A stretch of 60,359 nucleotides of DNA, from positions 1-60,359 of the forward strand of contig NZ_QSOP01000014.1 in the NCBI RefSeq assembly GCF_003436275.1, read 5' to 3'. Positions 54,064-60,359 of the stretch are shown here, piece after piece. Each line of letters starts with the position of its first letter. The stretch's first letter is position 1. The stretch comes from Collinsella sp. TM09-10AT. Lineage in GTDB: Bacteria > Actinomycetota > Coriobacteriia > Coriobacteriales > Coriobacteriaceae. Under the pieces are notes generated by a model. The model was not told where the DNA came from and ran no database searches. It saw only the letters and a program-made list of their open reading frames with translations. The position numbers were made by a program, and so were the translations under genes.

Positions 54064-54103
54064 AACCGCCGCGAGGGAGCTACTTTCCCTCGCGGCGGTT
54101 TTC
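54064..54103. terminator. Bidirectional terminator after aguR
   Basis: AACCGCCGCGAGGGA (54064-54078) pairs perfectly with 54086-54100 and is flanked by A-rich (left) and TTTTCT (right) sequence. Confidence 0.85.
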
Positions 54104-54116
54104 TAGCAGTAAAACC

Positions 54117-54235
54117 AAGTGAGTAGGCTTTTGGCGGGATGCCGAGCACGCCCCAAAACACCACCGCCCTGACCTGCGGTTTTGTTGAGCGTTTGTCGCA
54201 ATGTGCTCGGCAGATCCAAAAAAGTCTACTCACTT
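54117..54235. repeat. Family F nested hairpin
   Basis: Outer AAGTGAGTAG-G-CTTTT (from 54117) against AAAAGTCTACTCACTT (to 54235), one wobble; inner GCCGAGCAC (54141-54149) with GTGCTCGGC (54203-54211); a loop with GC-rich partial stem. Flank GAGTAGGCTTT is shared with 38614-38624. It lies in the 329-bp gap 54009-54337, along with two terminators and a C hairpin. Confidence 0.7.
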
Positions 54236-54261
54236 ATTTTTGAGATGCATCAGGCGGGCAA

Positions 54262-54299
54262 AAAACCGCCGCGAAGGGGGCCCGGCTCCCTTCGCGGCG
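54262..54299 (-). terminator. Intrinsic terminator of the BceAB-like operon
   Basis: CGCCGCGAAGGG (54267-54278) pairs perfectly with 54288-54299. In minus-strand sense it is followed by TTTTTTGCCC, 39 nt past the permease stop. Confidence 0.88.
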
Positions 54300-54337
54300 T
54301 TTGTTCGCTGTGGTTATGCGACGGTTTTGCCCGCTTG

Positions 54338-56575
54338 CTACTCGCTGTAGCGGGTGGCTATGGCAGCTCGCACCATGCCGGTGCTCATGAGGTAGGTCAC
54401 CAGGAAGTAGCCACCATAGGCTGCCAAGAAAATCGCACAGGTAAGACCCACGGTGCCGCCGATGCTCATGTTGCCAAACGTGCTCACCAGCTCGATGATC
54501 ACCTTGAGCGCCACAAAGGAGTGCGCCAGACCCACTGCCAGCGGGAACAGGAAGAACACCGCTTGCTGCGCCATCACCGAATGGCGAATCTGGCGGTCGT
54601 CACAGCCGATCTGCGCCAGCACGCGATAGCTGCGGCTTCCGTCGGCCACATTGGAGAGCTGCTGGATCGACAGAATTGCCGCGCATGCAACGACCAGTAC
54701 AAAGCCGATGTAGATAGCCAGATAGCTAATCATGCCGTTCATCTGCGCTGCCTGCGTATATAGCTCGGAGCGTGTCATGAAGACTCCCCACGACCCCGGC
54801 TCCTTGCCGTCAACGAGCAGATTGTCGAGCATGGTGTATTTAATGAGCTCATCGGCCTCGGTAACATCCATCCCCTGCTTGTAATTAACGAGCAGATTAC
54901 TGGAATACGGCTGCAGGTTAAGCTGGGACAGCAGCTCGTCGGCTACGACCACGGTACCGGGATTGCTGCCGAGTGCCGAGTTGGCGATGGCAGCCGTGTC
55001 CTCGTCCGACTTATCGGTTGCGGGCTTGAGCGTATGTCCGCCCAAGGTGAGGGTATGGCCCCCAGCCATGTACTTGGTGTACAGGTCGCCCAACTCGCCG
55101 CCCATATCGCACGTAAGCAAGTACTGGTCGCGGCCAATGCTCACCGGCTCCTCGCCCATCATCTGGCGCAGTTTGTTGTACTGGCTCGCCGGCGTCACAA
55201 ACAGGCCCATATCATCGGCATTGCTACCCTCGAGCGCCTTGGGGAGCTTTTCGCCCATGGCCTTGCACATCTCGCCCGCCGTCACCGAAGGATCCGAGCC
55301 GCCAAGCGTATAGCTCAGATACGAATCAATCTGCACATGCTCGCCGGCAACGTCGGCGATATTGACCTTCTTTCCGGCCTCGTTGCCATTATCTGCCGAC
55401 TTGCCCTTGATACTTTCCGCAACGTTATCGGAATCGATACGGTCACCGTGCCATGCAGAGTACAAATCGACCGTTGCGTCTGCCAGCACCATGCGATCGG
55501 CCTCGGAAGGATTGACATACTCCTTGTAGTAGTCGAGCCTATCGGGCATGTAATAGATATACGTCTGCGTCATATCCGCCGGCGTATAGCGCTCGAGGTT
55601 TTCGTTCATCACGTTGGCGATCGACATACCGCAGGTCACCGAGGTAATGCCCAGAAACAGGATCATCGCGATAACGCCCATCGAAAAGCACACCGTGTTG
55701 ACCTTGGCCGCAAGCTGGCGCACGGTAAACATGTTGAGGCCGCGCCAATACACGCTGCGCAGGCTCTGCAGCAGCTTGATAAGCATGCCCGAAAGGCCCC
55801 AGAACAGGGCAAAGGTACCCACCGTAACCATGGCCGTGGTGATACCAAACTGGTTCATGGCCTCCTGCAGCTTACCCTCCGTCGCGGTGAGCGGGAACCC
55901 ATCGCGCAACAGGCGGTAATAGGCCACGCCCACCAGCACCACGCCCACGACAAAGATGGCGATCGCAATCCAGGGGTTGCGCGTCTTGATGCTCTCGTTG
56001 CGCCGCTCGGCGCCCATAAGCTCGATGAGCTTGGTACGGCGCACGGCGCGAAGGTTCAGCAGTAGCGTAAGCACAAACATCACGAGCATGCAGGCAAGGG
56101 TCAGGTTGAACGCATGCACCGAGAAAAAGAAGTGGAAATTAGCGATCTGTGTCTTAAAGAGCGAGGCCGTAAAGAATGTCATGAGCTGGGAGAGCCCCAC
56201 GCCCAGCACAATGCCGGCGACAAAGGCGCCGACCGAAACGATCACGGTCTCGAGCGCCATGATCGTGGCGACGCGCCCGCGGCGCATGCCGAGCACCTGG
56301 TACAGGCCGAACTCCTTTTTGCGGCGCTTCATGATGAAGTTGTTGGCATACACCATCAAAAAGGCCATGACGCCGGCCAAAAAGTACGTCAGGTAACCGA
56401 GCATGCTGCCCATGAGCTCGGACAGTCCCTCCTCCTTGATGCCGGCAATGTCGACCTGCATCGAGACGGTATTGAAGGCATAGAAGACCGTGACACCCAG
56501 GGTGAGCGTCAGCAAGTAGACGAGGTAGTCGCGGCCGGCGCGGCGGACGTTGCCCCAAGCGAGTTTACAGAGCAT
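54338..56575 (-). CDS. BceB-like ABC transporter permease
   Basis: A 745-residue FtsX-type permease. The start has the BceB-like [21 protein letters not shown]; there are about ten helices, with a large extracytoplasmic domain (about 330-640) between helices 8 and 9 as in bacitracin/lantibiotic detoxification transporters. It overlaps the ATPase gene by 11 bp. The ATG at 56575 has GAAGGCTCCG upstream; the GTG at 56587 adds four residues. No BceRS kinase/regulator is adjacent. Peptide antibiotic resistance is a reasonable but unproven role. Confidence 0.85.
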   Translation of the reverse strand: MLCKLAWGNVRRAGRDYLVYLLTLTLGVTVFYAFNTVSMQVDIAGIKEEGLSELMGSMLGYLTYFLAGVMAFLMVYANNFIMKRRKKEFGLYQVLGMRRGRVATIMALETVIVSVGAFVAGIVLGVGLSQLMTFFTASLFKTQIANFHFFFSVHAFNLTLACMLVMFVLTLLLNLRAVRRTKLIELMGAERRNESIKTRNPWIAIAIFVVGVVLVGVAYYRLLRDGFPLTATEGKLQEAMNQFGITTAMVTVGTFALFWGLSGMLIKLLQSLRSVYWRGLNMFTVRQLAAKVNTVCFSMGVIAMILFLGITSVTCGMSIANVMNENLERYTPADMTQTYIYYMPDRLDYYKEYVNPSEADRMVLADATVDLYSAWHGDRIDSDNVAESIKGKSADNGNEAGKKVNIADVAGEHVQIDSYLSYTLGGSDPSVTAGEMCKAMGEKLPKALEGSNADDMGLFVTPASQYNKLRQMMGEEPVSIGRDQYLLTCDMGGELGDLYTKYMAGGHTLTLGGHTLKPATDKSDEDTAAIANSALGSNPGTVVVADELLSQLNLQPYSSNLLVNYKQGMDVTEADELIKYTMLDNLLVDGKEPGSWGVFMTRSELYTQAAQMNGMISYLAIYIGFVLVVACAAILSIQQLSNVADGSRSYRVLAQIGCDDRQIRHSVMAQQAVFFLFPLAVGLAHSFVALKVIIELVSTFGNMSIGGTVGLTCAIFLAAYGGYFLVTYLMSTGMVRAAIATRYSE

Positions 56576-57350
56576 CGGAGCCTTCACCGCCCATCATGGC
56601 AACGACCTCCATAATGCGGTCGAAGAACTCTCGGCGGTCGGTGTCGCCGCGGCGCAGCTCGGTGAAGATCTTGCCGTCGCGAATAAACAGCACACGGCTC
56701 GTGTAGCTGGCGGCAAAACTGTCGTGCGTAACCATGAGCACGGTGGCGCGCAGGCGGCGGTTAAGGGCCTCCAGGCTCTCGAGCAGCAGGCGAGCGCTCT
56801 TGGAATCGAGGGCGCCGGTGGGCTCGTCGGCCATGATCATGGTGGGGTCGGTGACGAGCGCGCGAGCCGCGGCAACGCGCTGCTGCTGGCCGCCCGACAT
56901 TTGGTAGGGATACTTGTCGAGCACCTGACTGATAGACAGGCGCGCGGCCACATCCTGCACGCGGGTCGAGATCTCTGCCGAGTTTGTGCGGGCGATGGTG
57001 AGCGGCAGGGCGATGTTCTCGCGCGCCGTGAGCGTATCGAGCAAGTTGGAGTCCTGGAAGATAAAGCCCAGCTCCTCGCGGCGGAACTGCGAAAGCTTGG
57101 CCTGCTTCATGCGCGTCACGTCCTGGCCGTTGATGCGGATGGTGCCACTCGTGGCGCTATCGATGGTCGACACGCAGTTGAGCAGCGTCGACTTGCCCGA
57201 GCCCGAGGCGCCCATGATGCCAACAAATTCGCCGCGGTTGACGGTGAAGCTGACGTCGTTGAGCGCGCGGATCACGTTGCCCAACGCGCCGTATACCTTT
57301 TCGAGATGCGCGACCTCCAGTACCGGGGTCGCCATGTGCGTGGTTTGCAT
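56565..57350 (-). CDS. BceA-like ABC transporter ATPase
   Basis: A 261-residue ATPase: Walker [11 protein letters not shown]-loop [21 protein letters not shown], signature [15 protein letters not shown], Walker [14 protein letters not shown] and switch MVTHD. The DEPTGALD and QDSNLL segments are typical of BceA/MacB-type partners. AAAGGACTC precedes the ATG. The permease overlaps it. Extends beyond the common core by about 20 C-terminal residues. Confidence 0.93.
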   Translation of the reverse strand: MQTTHMATPVLEVAHLEKVYGALGNVIRALNDVSFTVNRGEFVGIMGASGSGKSTLLNCVSTIDSATSGTIRINGQDVTRMKQAKLSQFRREELGFIFQDSNLLDTLTARENIALPLTIARTNSAEISTRVQDVAARLSISQVLDKYPYQMSGGQQQRVAAARALVTDPTMIMADEPTGALDSKSARLLLESLEALNRRLRATVLMVTHDSFAASYTSRVLFIRDGKIFTELRRGDTDRREFFDRIMEVVAMMGGEGSDAL

Positions 57351-57494
57351 ACCGAGTCCTTTCTTGCAATTAGTCTACGGCATCTATAGTCGCAAGAAGC
57401 CGAGTCGGCTACCATCGATATGGCTTACGCTTGCCTTACCGTTGCGTAAGGTAAGCGTAGTCTGCCATGTGTTGATGTTGAGAGAGGGCTCCTG

Positions 57495-58481
57495 TTGAAG
57501 ACTGTTCATGTTGCCGCTGGGATCATTCGCAAGGAAGGATCTGACGAGCTGCTTGCCGTGCAGCGCGGCTACGGCAACATGCAGGGACTATGGGAGTTCC
57601 CGGGCGGCAAACTTCTGCGCGGCGAGACACCCGAAGACGCCGTGCGCCGCGAGCTTATGGAAGAGCTACAGGTAAAAGTCACCAACCTGCGTGATTTCTA
57701 CACCGTTGAGTATGACTACCCCGATTTTCATCTCTCCATGGAGTGTTACTACTGCTCGCTCGCCGATGAATCCGATGAGCCCCAGAAACACGACCGCCAG
57801 CTTGATATCCGCTGGATTCCACGCACCTCGCTTGCCACGGTGGAATGGATGCCCGCCGACAAGGGGCTCATTGATGCTCTGATTGAGTTAAAGGAAGATC
57901 GGCTTGAGGCAAGCTCCGCCGATGACGCCGCGCCCAACACAACCGACAAACCCGCCACCAAACCCAAGCGCGCACCTAAACGCCGCAGCAAAAAGCGTCC
58001 CAAGCCCGGTCTGCTCGACGGCATCGATACCTCGGACCTCTCCGCTGACGAGCGCGAACTGGTCCGCCGTCGCGCCGCCATCAAAAAGTCCATGAAGGGC
58101 AACAAGCGCGCCAACACCAAGCCCGAGCTGCTCGTACGTCAGCGCCTACGGGCCGAGGGCCTTACGGGCTATCGTTTGGAATGGAAGGTACCCGGCAAGC
58201 CCGACATCGCCTTCCCCGGCCGCAAGATCGCCATCTTCGTCAACGGTTGCTTTTGGCACCGCTGCCCCAAGTGCAACCCAAGCCAGCCCAAGCGCAACGT
58301 TGAGTTTTGGGAGGCAAAGTTCCGTCGCAACGTCGAGCGCGACCGTGCTGCTGTGGCAGCGCTCACTCAAATGGGCTGGACGCCCATAACCATCTGGGAA
58401 TGCGAACTCAAAAAAGACCGCATCGACGCCACGATGGAAAAGGTCATCGAGCAGGTGCGCGCCACAGAGCCGCAGCGCTAA
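57495..58481 (+). CDS. Fusion of a Nudix (MutT-like) hydrolase and a Vsr mismatch endonuclease
   Basis: A 328-residue two-domain protein. Residues 1-135 are a Nudix domain with box GGKLLRGETPEDAVRRELME (37-56), the MutT/8-oxo-dGTPase-like arrangement. Residues 140-195 are a Lys/Arg/Pro-rich linker. Residues about 196-325 are a very-short-patch repair endonuclease: NTKPELLVRQRLRAEG, PGKPDIAF (catalytic Asp237) and FVNGCFWHRC (His255). Vsr nicks T:G mismatches left by deamination of 5-methylcytosine. The TTG start (57495) has GAGAGGG upstream. No dcm-type methyltransferase is adjacent. The fusion combines nucleotide-pool cleaning and mismatch repair. Confidence 0.92.
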   Translation: MKTVHVAAGIIRKEGSDELLAVQRGYGNMQGLWEFPGGKLLRGETPEDAVRRELMEELQVKVTNLRDFYTVEYDYPDFHLSMECYYCSLADESDEPQKHDRQLDIRWIPRTSLATVEWMPADKGLIDALIELKEDRLEASSADDAAPNTTDKPATKPKRAPKRRSKKRPKPGLLDGIDTSDLSADERELVRRRAAIKKSMKGNKRANTKPELLVRQRLRAEGLTGYRLEWKVPGKPDIAFPGRKIAIFVNGCFWHRCPKCNPSQPKRNVEFWEAKFRRNVERDRAAVAALTQMGWTPITIWECELKKDRIDATMEKVIEQVRATEPQR

Positions 58482-58734
58482 CAGCGAGCATTCACACGCT
58501 ACGCACGTCCGCGCCACATCCACGTCACAAACCTTAGAAAGCCCTTAAGCTCAAAACCTTTCAAGAGTGTTACTCGATACCTCTGACCTGCAGTTTCATC
58601 GTAACACCAAACCAGGTTAAGCCTTTCTTTAGCGCTTCTTTGCGGCAGCCGCGGCATAATGTAGCCAGCGCACGGGACCTAGCAGCAAACCCCGAGCGCA
58701 TCCTTTTGGTGGATATCGAGGAGGCCGCAAAAGC
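58482..58734. other. Gap after the Nudix-Vsr gene
   Basis: A 253-bp stretch without a credible gene. It holds ATCCTTTTGGTGGATAT, a small AT-rich palindrome near 58700, and TATTAC/TTTCTTTAGC promoter-like runs. No known RNA was recognised. Confidence 0.4.
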
Positions 58735-58944
58735 ATGCATTCTTCCAATGACGCAGCACAGCAGCCATCCCTAAAACATGCAAACCTTTTCTCCTTCCCC
58801 CCGACACAGAGAAACGGCCTCCTCGACTCCCCCACCACAAAAACCAAGCGCTCAGCCGATCAGAGCCTCAACTTACGAGCATCCTTCGAAAAGCTCCAAG
58901 CATCCCTAGACAAGGCGTTCCCCGAACAGGCAAGAGCAATCTAA
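58735..58944 (+). CDS. Possible small protein, weakly supported
   Basis: A 69-residue frame with GAGGAGG ten bases before the ATG. Composition is Ser/Gln/Lys/Pro-rich (QPSLKHANLFSFPPTQRNG), with a helical C-terminal part (LRASFEKLQASLDKAFPEQA). Not recognised. Ends 25 bp before the AraC start. May be a chance frame. Confidence 0.3.
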   Translation: MHSSNDAAQQPSLKHANLFSFPPTQRNGLLDSPTTKTKRSADQSLNLRASFEKLQASLDKAFPEQARAI

Positions 58945-58969
58945 GCCCATTGCGCTTTATACTGATGCC

Positions 58970-59908
58970 ATGCGAAACATGGATCACATAGAATTGCACC
59001 GCGGAGGACGCGAGGAAGCGTTTCCCGAGACCGCCGAAGACTGGCCCTATATTGCCGAACGCGCAGAATTCGCTCGCTATCCGGGCAATTCCGTCCCCTG
59101 GCACTGGCATTCCGAAGTTGAGCTTTTCTACATGGAGCAGGGAGCGATTGACTATCGAACGCACGCGGCTCATGAGCACGTACGCTTTGAGGAAGGGTCC
59201 GCCGGCTTTATCAACGGCGGCGTTTTGCACAGCACGCTGCAATCACCCAATTCGGCGCCAGCCATTCAAATGCTGCATATCTTTCAGCCGTCGATGCTCG
59301 GCGATCCCGCGGGACGTCTCCAAAAGCGCTACATCAACCCATTGCTTCAATGTCGAGGCGTCGATGTGCTCAAATGGTCGCCCACCAATCCCGACGATAT
59401 GCCCTTTATCGATTTGCTGAAGAGCTCCTTTAGCCACGACCTTCAACGGCCGCAGAACGAGATGGCGCTTCGAAATAGTTTGTCAGAGCTCTGGATTCAG
59501 ATTAACGCCAAGACCGAACCGCTCTTTTCTTCCGACGGCGCCTCTTGGATGACCAGCCGCGACGTACAGTTCAAGGCAATCCTGGACTTTATCCGCGCAA
59601 ACTATGCAGCCGCTATAGATGTGCCCCAGATGGCATCTGCAGCCGGCGTAAGCGAAAGAGAGTGTTACCGCATTATCGAAACTTGTGCAGGAACGACCCC
59701 GGCGGCATATCTACGCGCATACCGCATAAACCGTGCTTGCGAACTTTTGGCACACACCACGCGAACGGTACAGACAGTCGCGTGCCAATGCGGATTTATA
59801 ACAGCAAGCCATCTTGGCCAGGTATTTAAAGAACAAATGGGGTGCACTCCTTCGAGCTATCGAGCAGCGAGGCAGAATCTCGATAGCACCAGGCAGAAAT
59901 CCCGCTAG
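58970..59908 (+). CDS. AraC family transcriptional regulator
   Basis: A 312-residue regulator: N-terminal cupin-like effector domain (about 35-130; PWHWHSEVELFYMEQGAIDY) and a C-terminal AraC double helix-turn-helix (about 195-300; GVSERECYRIIETCAGTTPA, VQTVACQCGFITASHLGQVFKEQMG). The ATG 58979 is an alternative three codons in. It stands alone upstream of the HAD gene; neither ligand nor target can be read. Confidence 0.9.
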   Translation: MRNMDHIELHRGGREEAFPETAEDWPYIAERAEFARYPGNSVPWHWHSEVELFYMEQGAIDYRTHAAHEHVRFEEGSAGFINGGVLHSTLQSPNSAPAIQMLHIFQPSMLGDPAGRLQKRYINPLLQCRGVDVLKWSPTNPDDMPFIDLLKSSFSHDLQRPQNEMALRNSLSELWIQINAKTEPLFSSDGASWMTSRDVQFKAILDFIRANYAAAIDVPQMASAAGVSERECYRIIETCAGTTPAAYLRAYRINRACELLAHTTRTVQTVACQCGFITASHLGQVFKEQMGCTPSSYRAARQNLDSTRQKSR

Positions 59909-59964
59909 CCCTTCTTCTGTCACTGCATCAAACTTGCAGGCAAACAACAGAGAGGAGCAATCAT

Positions 59965-60330
59965 ATGAAGCACTTTGACCATATCGTATTTGACGTTGAT
60001 GGGACATTGGCAGATACAGAAGAAAGCGTTCTGTCATCGCTTGTCCAGATTGTCCAAGAAGAGACCAGCAAAACGCTTCCCCGACACGAGCTTGACTTTG
60101 CCCTCGGCATACCCGGCAAGGATGCCCTTGAGAAACTTGGGATCTACTCGCAGGCAACGTTGGATCGCTGGTGCCAAGTTGCCGCCAGCTTTAAAAGCAC
60201 CATCAGCGTGTTTCCAGGTTTGCTTGAAGTCATCGCAACGCTCGCCGATAGCGGCTGCAAACTTGGCATCGTCTCCTCACGTGCGCGCGACGAATACGCA
60301 AAAGAAATGGCTCTGTTAGACCAAGGTTGA
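59965..60330 (+). pseudogene. HAD-family phosphatase, prematurely ended
   Basis: A 121-residue frame with the HAD motif DVDGTLADTEES (Asp10, Asp12), a helical cap LDFALGIPGKDALEKLG, and motif II in GIVSSRARDEY. Related phosphatases are about 210 residues and continue with the Lys and DD motifs; here the frame stops at ALLDQG at 60328-60330. AGAGGAGCAATC precedes the ATG. Either a truncated gene or a frameshift near 60310; the window ends 29 bp later, so this cannot be settled. Confidence 0.6.
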
Positions 60331-60359
60331 CATAAAAACGATGTCACCGCGAGGCGGTA

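Noticed and set aside
58482..58734. Small stable RNA (SRP, 6S or tmRNA)
   Set aside because: No matching conserved core such as the SRP GGUCAGG/GGAAG pair or a tRNA-like end was found.

Overview
The window looks like a chromosomal segment of a high-GC, anaerobic gut actinobacterium of the Coriobacteriia, most likely Collinsella. This is inferred from gene content and style, not from a database match. The evidence is the strong C/G third-position codon use, a pyruvate formate-lyase fermentative system, FtsX-type and BceAB-type ABC transporters, a membrane LuxR-type regulator, a choloylglycine-hydrolase-fold amidase, an agmatine deiminase cluster, and intergenic spaces packed with palindromic repeats. 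No rRNA, tRNA, CRISPR array or complete insertion sequence was seen.

Layout. 0-5.6 kb: a DUF2975/XRE pair with a palindromic operator, an Hpt protein next to a GGDEF-like/REC/HD-GYP protein, an alpha/beta hydrolase and a radical SAM protein. 5.8-14.7 kb: methionine aminopeptidase, 2-hydroxyacid dehydrogenase, a RelB/PIN toxin-antitoxin pair, M18 aminopeptidase, an anchored Ntn-hydrolase, phosphofructokinase and a membrane-anchored XRE regulator. 14.8-24.4 kb: an FtsX/ATPase exporter, a GyrI-like gene behind a LexA-type SOS box, a ClC channel, an AIM24 protein, a two-component system and an alkylguanine methyltransferase. 24.8-30.1 kb: the threonine branch asd, lysC, thrC, thrB (hom is not here). 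30.4-38.2 kb: a DUF3990/XRE toxin-antitoxin-like pair, engB, mtnN, a beta-lactamase-like remnant, pflA, degV and a pyruvate formate-lyase split into two genes. 38.8-45 kb: marR plus a heterodimeric ABC exporter, a 230-bp segment bounded by 31-bp perfect inverted repeats, and DAHP synthase. 45.5-54 kb: a GNAT gene and the agmatine cluster (ptcA, aguD, aguA and a second paralogous permease) divergent from a LuxR-type regulator resembling AguR. 54.3-60.3 kb: a BceAB-like transporter, a Nudix-Vsr fusion, an AraC regulator and a HAD hydrolase that ends early.

The most unusual content is between the genes. Several families of intergenic hairpins keep constant loops or internal bulges while their paired arms are completely different from copy to copy and still perfectly complementary. 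The D family (24673-24800, 30129-30253, 35696-35824), the E family (7790-7893, 45063-45167) and the C family (13-nt loop ending GTCCCy, many copies, four of them starting directly at a stop codon) all show this. Such covariation points to a maintained structure, either a transcribed 3' element or a DNA hairpin recognised by an unknown mobilising or copying activity.

Other notable points are the split pyruvate formate-lyase (glycyl-radical domain as a separate 83-residue gene), the Nudix-Vsr fusion, the possibly invertible 43584-43813 segment, and the lack of a carbamate kinase beside the agmatine genes.
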